This document shows positions 34,231 to 42,969 of a stretch of DNA of 63,022 bases, piece by piece (within the stretch, counting starts at the first letter, position 1; every line of letters begins with the position of its first letter). The stretch spans positions 1 to 63,022 of the forward strand of contig CAJTWQ010000004.1 of NCBI GenBank assembly GCA_910579835.1. The letters run 5' to 3'. A model generated the notes under the pieces. The model did no database searches and was not told the origin of the DNA. It was given only the letters and a program-made list of their open reading frames with translations. This DNA comes from an uncultured Ruminococcus sp. (GTDB lineage: Bacteria > Bacillota > Clostridia > Oscillospirales > Ruminococcaceae). The position numbers and the translations under genes were made by a program.

Positions 34231-34434
34231 TTAATCCTCCAGTGATTTGTAGTACAGCATACAGTGGCAGAAGCCTTCAAAATTAGGATCGGCTATCTGA
34301 TCACGAAATTCTTTGCACATACATTTATTTTCAGGTATTTTTGCAAGACGGCACGGACAGTATCCGTCCTTTTTTTCAAGTCCTTCTTTAAGCTTTGCAA
34401 CAAGCTCTTTGTCTGGATTCAAAGTTATTTTCAC
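34231..34434 (-). CDS. Ferredoxin:thioredoxin reductase catalytic-subunit-like protein
   Basis: 67 residues with three paired-cysteine motifs: CPC at 26-28, CMC at 38-40 and CHC at 56-58. A conserved KEFRDQI helix precedes GFCHCMLYYK. This is the pattern of the FTR catalytic beta chain, which carries a [4Fe-4S] cluster beside a redox-active disulfide and passes electrons from ferredoxin to thioredoxin. The spacing between motifs is shorter than in plant and cyanobacterial FTR. It begins with GTG, seven bases after an aaggag site. The adjacent thioredoxin is its likely partner. Confidence 0.85.
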   Translation of the reverse strand: MKITLNPDKELVAKLKEGLEKKDGYCPCRLAKIPENKCMCKEFRDQIADPNFEGFCHCMLYYKSLED

Positions 34435-34459
34435 AGCATTGCTCCTTTCTTCAGAAAAG

Positions 34460-35620
34460 TTATTTTATCAGTTCCTCTGCCATGGCTTCAATCTGGGAAA
34501 TATTTTCATCCTTAACACCGGCTTTAACAGTAACTGTAGTATTGAGCCAGTTGATATTTTTTGATTTTTCAAACATTCCCTTCATAATTTTGGCCGCCAT
34601 AGGTGCCCAAGCGCCGTTTTCAATGAGTCCTATAGTACGGTTCTGATAATTTCTTTCAGTGAGATCGCTTATAAAATGCTTCATAAATGGGAAAATGTCA
34701 GCATTATAAGTTGTTGTAGCAAGTACAAGCTTTCCGTATCTGAAAGCATCTTCGACTGCTTCTGCCATATCCTCTCGGGCAAGATCACAGAAAACGACTT
34801 TCGGGCAGCCTTTTTCAAGAAGCTTGTCCCGGAGAATTCCGGCTGCTTTCTTAGTATTCCCATAAACAGAAGTATATGCGATCATAACGCCCTGTGATTC
34901 AATGCCATAGCTTGACCATGTATTATAGAGATCAAGATAATAGTCAAGATTTTCAGTGAGAACAGGACCGTGGAGAGGGCAGATAATGCTGATGTCCAGT
35001 GCGGACGCTTTTTTCAGGATATTTTGCACCTGAACACCGTATTTTCCGACAATTCCGAAATAGTAGCGGCGAGCTTCGCAAGCCCAGTCCTCGTCAGCGT
35101 CGAGAGCTCCGAATTTACCGAATGCGTCGGCTGAAAAAAGAACCTTATCGGTACTGTCATATGTAAACATTACCTCCGGCCAGTGAACCATAGGCGCAAA
35201 AACAAATGTCAGCTCATGGCTGCCAAGGGAAAGGGATTCTCCGTCTTTTACCTCTACAGTTTTTCCGGTGAGATCAATGCCGTTAAAAAATAATTTTATC
35301 ATATTAAAGGTCTTTGTATTTCCTACAATGGAAGCGGACGGGTATTTTTCCATGAATTTTGCAATATTTGCTGAATGATCCGGTTCCATGTGCTGAACAA
35401 TGAGATAGTCCGGAGTTTTTCCTGCCAGAGCTTCTTCAAGATTTTCAATCCATTGATCGCCGAAATTAGCGTCAACAGTATCAAGAACTGCAATTTTTTC
35501 GTCCATAATAACATAAGAATTATATGCCATTCCGTTTGGAACGTCATATAATCCCTCGAAAAGATCAATTTCGTGATCGTTTACACCGATATAGCATATG
35601 TCGTTAGTAATATTTCTCAT
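34460..35620 (-). CDS. FprA-family A-type flavodiiron protein
   Basis: Flavodiiron proteins reduce O2 to water or NO to N2O in anaerobes. The 386-residue protein has the metallo-beta-lactamase diiron domain with the H-x-E-x-D-H ligand motif (QHMEPDHSANI, His77, Glu79, Asp81, His82), HWPEVMFTY, the SADAFGKFG Asp and CPLHGPV. A C-terminal flavodoxin domain begins VMIAYTSVYGNTKKAAGIL near 245. Rubredoxin is not fused, so the electron donor must be separate. The FTR-like and thioredoxin genes downstream suggest an oxygen or NO stress operon. Confidence 0.93.
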   Translation of the reverse strand: MRNITNDICYIGVNDHEIDLFEGLYDVPNGMAYNSYVIMDEKIAVLDTVDANFGDQWIENLEEALAGKTPDYLIVQHMEPDHSANIAKFMEKYPSASIVGNTKTFNMIKLFFNGIDLTGKTVEVKDGESLSLGSHELTFVFAPMVHWPEVMFTYDSTDKVLFSADAFGKFGALDADEDWACEARRYYFGIVGKYGVQVQNILKKASALDISIICPLHGPVLTENLDYYLDLYNTWSSYGIESQGVMIAYTSVYGNTKKAAGILRDKLLEKGCPKVVFCDLAREDMAEAVEDAFRYGKLVLATTTYNADIFPFMKHFISDLTERNYQNRTIGLIENGAWAPMAAKIMKGMFEKSKNINWLNTTVTVKAGVKDENISQIEAMAEELIK

Positions 35621-35655
35621 TGGTGATTACCTCGCTTTTTTAATAATATATACTT

Positions 35656-35684
35656 ATTATACCACATAATAGAATATAAAAAAA
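35656..35684 (-). promoter_or_regulatory. Extended -10 promoter of the fprA operon
   Basis: On the minus strand TATAAT is preceded by TGG, an extended -10. The -35 region is only T-rich. The start codon is about 36 bases downstream. Confidence 0.45.
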
Positions 35685-35813
35685 GTGGCAATTGCAACAA
35701 AATATATTATATATGTTTGTTTAATAAAACAAGTTTTTTGTTTACTTTGGTTAACAAACAATTATTTCCGTAAAATTTGTTGTATAATAAATAATGGAAA
35801 ATTTTCATAGGAT

Positions 35814-36266
35814 GTGAATTTTATAGATACTGTTGAGATTTTTACCGACGGCGCATGCAGCGGAAATCCCGGACCGGGTGGTTACGGAGTCGTGCTGAGA
35901 TATGGGACAGTCGAAAAGGAACTTTCCGGCGGTGACAGTAATACCACTAATAACCGTATGGAGCTTATGGGTGTAATTAAGGGTCTTTTGGCTTTGAAAC
36001 GCCCCTGTAAGGTAACGCTTACCACGGACAGCAAATATGTTTGTGACAGCATAAATAAAGGCTGGGTTTTCGGATGGAAAAAAAAAGGATGGATAAAATC
36101 CGATAAAAAGCCGGCGTTGAATGTTGACCTCTGGGAGCAGCTTTTGCCTCTCCTGGAATTACATGACGTTACATTTAACTGGGTAAAGGGCCATGCCGGA
36201 CATCCGGAAAACGAGCGGTGCGACAGGCTTGCAGTTGAGCAAAGAAATAAGTTTTCAACATTATAA
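35814..36266 (+). CDS. rnhA: Ribonuclease HI
   Basis: RNase HI cuts the RNA strand of RNA:DNA hybrids. The 150-residue protein has all catalytic acidic residues: IFTDGACSGNPGPGGYGVVL (Asp), NNRMELMGVIKG (Glu), LTTDSKYVCDSINKGW (Asp) and WVKGHAGHPENERCDRLA (His and Asp). Unusually, the only canonical in-frame start upstream of the fold is a GTG that overlaps the agga ribosome site by one base. The alternative nine bases later is a non-canonical ATA. A TATAAT lies at about 35782. It is divergent from the redox operon. Confidence 0.93.
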   Translation: MNFIDTVEIFTDGACSGNPGPGGYGVVLRYGTVEKELSGGDSNTTNNRMELMGVIKGLLALKRPCKVTLTTDSKYVCDSINKGWVFGWKKKGWIKSDKKPALNVDLWEQLLPLLELHDVTFNWVKGHAGHPENERCDRLAVEQRNKFSTL

Positions 36267-36298
36267 TTAAAGAATGTTGAAAAGGAGGTAAATTAAAT

Positions 36299-37489
36299 AT
36301 GGAAAAAAGATTTATATATGCGGACAATGCCGCTACAACAGCGGTATCGGAGGAAGTCCTCAATGCTATGATGCCTCATTTTACAAAGGCATACGGAAAT
36401 GCTTCGAGTATTTATAAACTTGGCAGAGATGCGCAGGCTGATATTGAAGAGGCTCGTGAAAAGGTTGCCGCAGCTTTGGGGGCTGACGCTAAGGAAATAT
36501 TTTTTACAAGCTGCGGTTCCGAGTCCGATAACTGGGCTATAAAGGGAACTGCCGAAATGATGGCGAAAAAGGGGAAAAAGCATATTGTTACTTCCGTTTT
36601 TGAGCATCACGCGGTGCTTCATACCTGTGAATATTTAGAAAAACACGGTTTTGAAGTTACTTATGTTCCCGTCGATGAAAAGGGAATGATAAACCCTGAA
36701 GACGTCAGAAATGCGATCAGGGAGGACACGGCTCTGGTAACAATAATGTATGCGAACAATGAGATCGGAACCATCCAGCCTATTGAGGAAATTGCCGCAG
36801 TATGCCATGAAAAAAAGGTTCTTTTTCACACCGACGCCGTACAGGCTGTAGGTCATGTAGAAATTAATGTAAAAAAGCAGGGAATCGATATGCTTTCACT
36901 TTCCGGACATAAAATTCATGCCCAGAAAGGAATAGGCGCACTCTATGTGAGAAAGGGGATCGTTTTGCCTAATCTTATTCACGGCGGCGGTCAGGAGAGG
37001 GGAAAGCGTGCCGGTACGGAGAATGTTCCCGCTATTGTCGGATTAGGCAGGGCTGTAGAAATAGCATGCAGTAATATTTCCGAAAAAGCAGCATTGATAA
37101 CTCCTAAAAGAAATCGTCTTATAGATGGAATACTGAAGATTCCTTACACGCGCCTTAACGGCGACAGAGACAGGAGACTTCCTGGAAATCTAAATATTTC
37201 CATTGAGGGAATCGAAGGTGAGTCGCTGCTTCTTATGCTTGATATGAATGGAATCTGTGCTTCATCCGGTTCTGCCTGCACATCCGGTTCTCTTGATCCT
37301 TCCCATGTACTGCTTTCAATCGGTCTTAAACACGAGGTGGCACACGGATCGCTGAGACTTTCCATTGAGGAGGATGTTACCGATGAGGATGTGAATTATA
37401 TTCTTGAGGTTGTTCCGAAGGTAGTTGAAAGACTGAGAGAGATGTCGCCGGTATGGGAAAAGATGATGAAAGGCGAAAAATACGAATAA
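36299..37489 (+). CDS. nifS: Cysteine desulfurase NifS
   Basis: A PLP enzyme that takes sulfur from cysteine for Fe-S cluster assembly. The 396-residue protein has the YADNAATTAVSEEVLNAM start, FEHHAVLHTCEYLE, FHTDAVQAVGH, the PLP-lysine motif LSLSGHKIHAQKG, and the flexible catalytic-cysteine loop CASSGSACTSGS. It is the NifS-like type that pairs with the scaffold NifU, which follows 22 bases later. A strong aaaggaggt site precedes the ATG. This appears to be the cell's own cluster-assembly pair, not a nitrogen fixation locus. Confidence 0.95.
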   Translation: MEKRFIYADNAATTAVSEEVLNAMMPHFTKAYGNASSIYKLGRDAQADIEEAREKVAAALGADAKEIFFTSCGSESDNWAIKGTAEMMAKKGKKHIVTSVFEHHAVLHTCEYLEKHGFEVTYVPVDEKGMINPEDVRNAIREDTALVTIMYANNEIGTIQPIEEIAAVCHEKKVLFHTDAVQAVGHVEINVKKQGIDMLSLSGHKIHAQKGIGALYVRKGIVLPNLIHGGGQERGKRAGTENVPAIVGLGRAVEIACSNISEKAALITPKRNRLIDGILKIPYTRLNGDRDRRLPGNLNISIEGIEGESLLLMLDMNGICASSGSACTSGSLDPSHVLLSIGLKHEVAHGSLRLSIEEDVTDEDVNYILEVVPKVVERLREMSPVWEKMMKGEKYE

Positions 37490-37511
37490 TATAAAAAGGA
37501 GAAATATAATT

Positions 37512-37928
37512 ATGATGTACAGTGAAAAGGTTCTCGATCATTTTTCAAATCCGAGAAACGTGGGAGAAATTGAGAATGCAGACGGTGTCGGAGAAATCGG
37601 AAATGCAAAATGCGGAGATATTATGAAAATGTATCTCAAAATTGACAACGGAATGATAACCGACGCAAAGTTCAAGACATTTGGATGCGGAGCTGCTGTG
37701 GCAACTTCATCAATGGCTACAGAGCTTATCAAGGGAAAGTCGATAAACGATGCCCTTAAACTTACAAACGACGCTGTTGTAGAAGCTCTGGACGGACTTC
37801 CGGCAGTTAAAATACACTGCTCCGTACTTGCTGAACAGGCTGTAAGATCGGCTCTTTCCGATTATTATACGAGACAGGGAATAGATCCTCTGCCTATAGT
37901 CGGTGAGATTAAGATGCCGGAGGATTAA
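37512..37928 (+). CDS. nifU: Fe-S cluster scaffold protein NifU/IscU-like
   Basis: 138 residues corresponding to the IscU-type N-terminal scaffold domain of NifU. The three cluster cysteines are visible: KCGD (Cys34), FGCGAAVATSSMATEL (Cys59) and IHCSVLAEQA (Cys103). The C-terminal NFU domain is absent, which is usual for Clostridial NifU-like proteins. The stop codon lies inside the left terminal repeat of the composite element that follows, so the final codons and that repeat are shared sequence. Confidence 0.94.
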   Translation: MMYSEKVLDHFSNPRNVGEIENADGVGEIGNAKCGDIMKMYLKIDNGMITDAKFKTFGCGAAVATSSMATELIKGKSINDALKLTNDAVVEALDGLPAVKIHCSVLAEQAVRSALSDYYTRQGIDPLPIVGEIKMPED

Positions 37929-38174
37929 TAAATTTAAGTAGTTTGTTTATCATGAACCAATGAAGGGGACTCTGTCCCCTTTAACCCCTGCCAAAGGGGA
38001 GTACATCCCCTTTGGAAACCCATTATTAATCAATAACTCCCCCTCATTTGAGGGGGAGTTATTGATTCTAAAACCGGGATTCTTAAGGGACTGTACGTCC
38101 CTTAAGCGGGGGGTGAGGGGGGCGGCGCCCCCTTTATAGGCAATAGAAAACAAACTACTTAAATTTATTAATCC
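37922..38174. repeat. Composite inverted-repeat element between convergent genes
   Basis: Perfect 27-base terminal inverted repeats (37922-37948 and 38148-38174) enclose about 200 bases that are almost all hairpins. The stems are 37964-37980 (7 bp), 37991-38015 (10 bp), 38028-38067 (19 bp perfect, 2-base loop), 38082-38106 (10 bp) and 38116-38133 (G/C-rich). The stop codons of nifU and of the convergent leucine-rich-repeat gene both lie inside the terminal repeats, in the same Asp-TAA context. No coding capacity is seen. It resembles a miniature mobile or structured repeat. Confidence 0.8.
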
Positions 38175-39577
38175 GTTATTTTTTTATAGTTTTCTTCCGC
38201 TTCTTTTTCAAGGGCTTCTTTATGAGCTTTTTTAGCCGAGCGAGTGGGGCTTTTCCTGCTTCGTGCCATGAGAACCACTGCAAAAACTATGGCTGTCAGG
38301 AAAATTCCCACGCATATTACTATAAACGCAAGCTTTTTCAAATCAATTCCGGTAGATTTAAAATCAATTTTATTCTTTTTGGCATATTCGGCTGCGGCTG
38401 AACCTGCGGAAACACTCATTTTAAAGTCAGTGTTTACTGCAATATTTCTATCTTCATCATAATGCATTCCAAAAGCATTATTGCCTATAGTCTCAACAGA
38501 TTTCGGTATGGTTATCTGTTTAAGCTCCGGACATTCAAGAAATGCGTTTTCGCCTATAAATTTAAGATTTTCCTGGAGTATTACCTTATTCATCGAGGTG
38601 CAGACCATAAATGCACCGCCGCCTATTTCCTCAAGTGATACGGGAAGTTCTATGAATTCAAGAGAAAGATTATATGCAAATGCTCCCTGTCCCAGTGATT
38701 TCAGACCCTCTGAAAATTTTACGCTTTTAATGCCGGTGCATTCGCTAAATCCATAGCTGCCAATTGTTTCTACCGAATCAGGAATAATAAGACTCGTAAT
38801 TCCGGAGCAAAGAGAAAATGCACCTCCGTTTATTTCTCTGACTCCGTCTTTGATGCTGATATCGCCGCTCATACTCGGTGCAGCGCGGTATATCTTTGTT
38901 TCATCCTTATTATAAAGAATTCCGTCAACTGTTTTGAACTCATTGCAGCCCTGAGTATCAAAAGTCTCGATGGGAGCGTAGCTGAAAGCCATTTCTCCTA
39001 TTTCCGTAAGGGAATCAGGGAGAGTGAATTGAGTGAGTGAGTAGCAGCCGTCAAAGGCGGAATCACCAATTCTTGTAACGCTGTCTGGAATATCTATGAC
39101 CGACAGTGATTTGCAGTTTGTAAAAGCCATGCTGCCTATTTCAGTAAGATTTTTAGAAAGAACTACCTCTTCAAGCATCTGACAGTCTACAAAAGCATTG
39201 TCAGGAACTTTTGTAATAGCCGAGGGAAATGTTACTTTTTTCAGTGATGTACAGCCGACAAAGGTATTGCTGCCGATTTTTTTTACAGTTTCCGGAATTT
39301 TGACCTCTGAAAGAGATGTACAGTTTGCAAATGCTCCGTCTTTGATCTCCACGATGCTGTAGCCGTTTATAATACCGGGAAAATCATTCAGTATAGAAGC
39401 GGTGCAGGTTTTTATAGCGTAACCTCCGTCTACCATTTCGTATATAAAGTTACCGTCCTGCAATACATTTTCTGCGGAATCAAGCTCCTCTGCGAATGCC
39501 GGGACTGTCGGCAATATGCCAATCAATAGTGCCGTCGCCGCACCTGATATAAATTCTTTTAATTTAATTTTCATCAT
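38168..39577 (-). CDS. BspA-type leucine-rich-repeat surface protein
   Basis: 469 residues: a signal peptide (about 1-29, ending VPAFAEE) and an array of LRR_5 repeats with the pattern IPDSVTRIGDSAFDGCYSLT, from about 60 to 390. A C-terminal membrane helix (about 418-440, LAFIVICVGIFLTAIVFAVV) and a basic Lys/Arg/Ser cytoplasmic tail follow. BspA-like proteins bind host or substrate surfaces in gut bacteria. The start overlaps the end of the next LRR gene by four bases, so the pair is an operon. The stop is embedded in the composite element. Confidence 0.9.
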   Translation of the reverse strand: MMKIKLKEFISGAATALLIGILPTVPAFAEELDSAENVLQDGNFIYEMVDGGYAIKTCTASILNDFPGIINGYSIVEIKDGAFANCTSLSEVKIPETVKKIGSNTFVGCTSLKKVTFPSAITKVPDNAFVDCQMLEEVVLSKNLTEIGSMAFTNCKSLSVIDIPDSVTRIGDSAFDGCYSLTQFTLPDSLTEIGEMAFSYAPIETFDTQGCNEFKTVDGILYNKDETKIYRAAPSMSGDISIKDGVREINGGAFSLCSGITSLIIPDSVETIGSYGFSECTGIKSVKFSEGLKSLGQGAFAYNLSLEFIELPVSLEEIGGGAFMVCTSMNKVILQENLKFIGENAFLECPELKQITIPKSVETIGNNAFGMHYDEDRNIAVNTDFKMSVSAGSAAAEYAKKNKIDFKSTGIDLKKLAFIVICVGIFLTAIVFAVVLMARSRKSPTRSAKKAHKEALEKEAEENYKKITD

Positions 39578-41781
39578 TCTGTTCCTTTTTCGTTTTCATT
39601 TTTATTTTTTTCCGGCTTATCTTCTTTTTTCTTTTTTGATTGAGATGAGGATTCTTTCTGCCGTGATTTTTTCATTGCATGACTGCCAATGAGTGCAGCA
39701 AGAAGAAGTCCTATGCCGCCGCCGCAAATCCAGAGAATCTGAGCTTTAACGTTTTTTCCAAAAATCTCAACGGTATTTGTAACTGTTTCAATATTGTTTT
39801 TTTCCGCATATTCAACGCCTGTATCATTCTTTGATTTTTTTGTATACAGCTTGAATCCCTCAATAATGTCGCTTCCGCCGAGAGAGCCGTCCTCTTTTGT
39901 AAGCGATTCATTATAGTAATATCCCAGTGAAAAATCTTTTATTTCAGTGTCGCTTGTATAAAGACGGACTTCTTTCAGACTAAGGCAGCCATAGAAAGCT
40001 CCGGCATCAATTTTTTTAAGATTTTTTGATAGCTTGATTTCAGAAAGATTTGTGCATTGCTCAAAAGCGGAAATTCCAATAATTTCAACGTGCGATAAAT
40101 CAACTTTTTTAATATAGGGATTGGAAATAAATGCGTTTTCAGCAAGCTCTTTAATTCCATCCGGAACAGTAAATTCCTTATTTGTTCTGCCCAAAGGATA
40201 GTAAATAAGAACGGTTTTATCTTTGTTGTAAAGAACTCCGTCTTTAGAGGAATAATCGCCGTTTCCGTCGGAAACATTTATTTTTTCAAGAGCGCTCAAA
40301 TATAAGAATGGATTATCGTCTCCATTGATAAGACCGGTGCAGTCTCCGGAAAGGTTTACTTCTCTGAGGGCAGTGCAGGAATCAAAAATATTTGAGCTTA
40401 TGGAAACAGCTCCTCCAAGATCAGCTGTTTCAAGGGAGGTGCATCCGTCAAAAGCATTATCCTCTATAGATGTAATGCTTTGCGGCAGAGTAATGCTTTT
40501 AAGATTTGTGCAGTTCATGAAAGCCATTTTTTTGAGAGTTTTTATTCCCTCTGGAAGTATAATTTCTTCACTGGTACATTCGCTGAAAGCTGAAGGATAA
40601 ATTTCTGTTACCGATATGCCGTCAATTTCGGAAGGAACTGTAAAAGTTTTATCGTTTGAAAAGCATCCTATAATGGCAATTCCGCTGTCGACTTCAGCAT
40701 AAAGAAGATCGTTCAGAGTATGTATGGTAAGACCTTCAAGATATTGGAGATCCTCATGTTCCTCCGGCGTTCTGAATGTGAAGTTATTATTGTAATCGTA
40801 CTCGCTGTCAGTATCATGTGCATATGTATAGGCGGCAGAGCCTGTGTATCCGATAATGATGAAATCAGAGATCATATTTTCATTATTATTATCGTCAATA
40901 TCATAACCAAAAGCGCAGTATCCAATATCCGTTACCGATGGCGGAATATATATTGATTTAAGACCTGTTCCGACAAATGCATATTGTGCAACGCTTTCAA
41001 GCTTTTCAGGGAGCGTAATTTCTTTAAGTGAAATATCTTTGGCAAAGGCTGCTCCGCCGATTGCTGAAAGAGTATCAGGAAGCTTTACATCATTGAGAAT
41101 ATCGCAGAAAGCAAATCCATATGAATCTATGTATGTCAGATTTGTATTGCTGAGATCTACAGATGAAAGCTTTGAACAGCTGCTTAAAGAAAATGAATTT
41201 ATTTCTTCAAGAGTGGAGGGGAATTTTATTTCTGTGAGCTGAGTGTTGTATAAAGCTGAGCTTCCGATTGACTTAACGCCCTCCGGTATTGTAAAAGAGC
41301 TTCCGCTTTTTTTAGGGGGATAGCACAAAAGCTTTGTCTTGTCCTTGCTGTAAAGCACGCCGTTTTCGTCAAAATATTCTTTATTTCCGCTGTCAACCTT
41401 GATTTCTTTAAGATTGCTGCATACGGAAAATGGATTATTGGCGGAAATATAATTAACTGATGCGGGAATAGTGATTGTTTCAAAAAAATATTTTTCATTT
41501 TCACCCAGAGCATATTTTCCTAATTCTGTAACTGTTAATCCATCTATTGTATCGGGAATAACAAGATTTTTTTCATTGCTGGTGCAGTTTTCAATGCAGG
41601 CGGTATTGTCGGAATTTACAGTATATGTGAATTCGCCTGATTCTATGTATTCTGGTTCAGTGTCCGCAGTTTCTGAAACCGTTGTTGTTTCAGCCTCATC
41701 GGCAAGAGCTGAATATATCGGAGTGGACGCACAGATGATTATACTCATAAGAAAAGCCGCCGTTTTTTTATGATTCAACAT
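39574..41781 (-). CDS. BspA-type leucine-rich-repeat surface protein
   Basis: 735 residues with a signal peptide (about 1-27, ASTPIYSALA) and a short Glu/Thr-rich stretch. Two blocks of LRR_5 repeats (about 60-300 and 370-620) are separated by a spacer (EEHEDLQYLEGLTIHTLNDL). The C-terminal helix (about 685-705, ILWICGGGIGLLLAALIGS) is followed by a highly charged Lys/Glu/Ser tail. It is the first gene of the LRR pair and has its own promoter. Compared with the second protein it is larger but has the same architecture, so they probably arose by duplication. Confidence 0.9.
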   Translation of the reverse strand: MLNHKKTAAFLMSIIICASTPIYSALADEAETTTVSETADTEPEYIESGEFTYTVNSDNTACIENCTSNEKNLVIPDTIDGLTVTELGKYALGENEKYFFETITIPASVNYISANNPFSVCSNLKEIKVDSGNKEYFDENGVLYSKDKTKLLCYPPKKSGSSFTIPEGVKSIGSSALYNTQLTEIKFPSTLEEINSFSLSSCSKLSSVDLSNTNLTYIDSYGFAFCDILNDVKLPDTLSAIGGAAFAKDISLKEITLPEKLESVAQYAFVGTGLKSIYIPPSVTDIGYCAFGYDIDDNNNENMISDFIIIGYTGSAAYTYAHDTDSEYDYNNNFTFRTPEEHEDLQYLEGLTIHTLNDLLYAEVDSGIAIIGCFSNDKTFTVPSEIDGISVTEIYPSAFSECTSEEIILPEGIKTLKKMAFMNCTNLKSITLPQSITSIEDNAFDGCTSLETADLGGAVSISSNIFDSCTALREVNLSGDCTGLINGDDNPFLYLSALEKINVSDGNGDYSSKDGVLYNKDKTVLIYYPLGRTNKEFTVPDGIKELAENAFISNPYIKKVDLSHVEIIGISAFEQCTNLSEIKLSKNLKKIDAGAFYGCLSLKEVRLYTSDTEIKDFSLGYYYNESLTKEDGSLGGSDIIEGFKLYTKKSKNDTGVEYAEKNNIETVTNTVEIFGKNVKAQILWICGGGIGLLLAALIGSHAMKKSRQKESSSQSKKKKEDKPEKNKNENEKGTE

Positions 41782-41856
41782 GTTTTTACCTCTTTAAATA
41801 ATATATACTCAAAGCTATAAATAATTTTTATTAAATTTTGCTGTTGAGTCAGTATA

Positions 41857-41885
41857 ATTATATCACATTTTTATAAATAATGCAA
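41857..41885 (-). promoter_or_regulatory. Promoter of the LRR gene pair
   Basis: On the minus strand TTGCAT and TATAAT are 17 bases apart, about 75 bases upstream of the first LRR start codon. Confidence 0.65.
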
Positions 41886-41955
41886 TGGATTTCACAATGT
41901 TTTCATATGTATATTCTGTGATTTTTGTGTTAAAATACATACGGAGGTGTTTAAT

Positions 41956-42969
41956 ATGGCAGAGTATATCAACAGGGGAGTATTCAGTCTGACTACTCGT
42001 CCGAAAATCCAGTCATATGCTTCAGTAGTCGGAAAAAAAGAAGGAGAAGGTCCGCTTGGTAAATATTTTGACCAGATAATCCAAGACAGTCATTTTGGTA
42101 AGGATACATGGGAACAGGCAGAAAGCCGCTTTCAGCTTGAGGCAGTCAGTTCGGCAATAAGAAAAGCCGGACTTGCCAAGGAGGATATCGATGCAATATG
42201 TTCCGGTGATCTTATTAATCAATGTATCGGATCGACATATGGACTGAGAGAGCTTGAAATACCGTATATAGGCATTTACGGTGCGTGCTCGACTATGGCA
42301 GAGGGACTTATGCTTGCTTCGCTTATAGTTGACAGCGGTGCAGTTAATAGTTCAGCGGCAGTCACATCCTCACATTTTTCTACGGCTGAACGTCAGTTCA
42401 GATTTCCTTTATCTTATGGGGGACAGCGCACTCCTACCTCACAGTGGACATGCACTGCTTCGGGTGCAGTAATTGTTTCTCACACCGGAAATGTTGAGGT
42501 TGTCGGCGGATGCATCGGAAAGATTACTGATATGGGTGTTAATGATATTAATAATATGGGCAGTGCAATGGCTCCTGCAGCGGCTGAAACTATTCGCCGT
42601 TATCTTGAATCTACAAAAACCGTTCCAGGGGATTATGATTACATTGTTACCGGTGATCTTGGAATTACGGGCAGTTCGCTGCTTGTGGAATTTCTCATGA
42701 AGCAGGGAATTGATATTGCTTCTCAGCATCGTGACTGCGGGGCGTTGATCTTTGATCCGGCAGAACAGGACACTCACTGCGGAGGTTCGGGATGCGGATG
42801 CAGTGCAAGCGTGCTTTGCGGCTATTTTTTGCCATTTTTAGAGCGCGGAGAAGCTAAAAATATTCTTTTTGCGGCAACTGGAGCCTTGATGTCGCCTATG
42901 TCTCTTCAACAGGGAGAAACAATTCCAACAATATCACATTTGGTTCATCTGAGGAGGATTCAGCAATGA
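41956..42969 (+). CDS. spoVAD: Stage V sporulation protein AD
   Basis: SpoVAD takes part in dipicolinic acid uptake into the forespore and has a thiolase-like fold. The 337-residue protein begins MAEYINRGVFSLTTRPKIQS and contains GIYGACSTMAEGLMLASLIV, SSHFSTAERQFRFPLSYGGQ and the cysteine-rich CGGSGCGCSASVLCGYFLPF. The ATG follows a cggaggtg site; an upstream GTG is less well placed. spoVAE overlaps its end by 4 bases. spoVAC, usually just upstream, is not here. Confidence 0.94.
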   Translation: MAEYINRGVFSLTTRPKIQSYASVVGKKEGEGPLGKYFDQIIQDSHFGKDTWEQAESRFQLEAVSSAIRKAGLAKEDIDAICSGDLINQCIGSTYGLRELEIPYIGIYGACSTMAEGLMLASLIVDSGAVNSSAAVTSSHFSTAERQFRFPLSYGGQRTPTSQWTCTASGAVIVSHTGNVEVVGGCIGKITDMGVNDINNMGSAMAPAAAETIRRYLESTKTVPGDYDYIVTGDLGITGSSLLVEFLMKQGIDIASQHRDCGALIFDPAEQDTHCGGSGCGCSASVLCGYFLPFLERGEAKNILFAATGALMSPMSLQQGETIPTISHLVHLRRIQQ

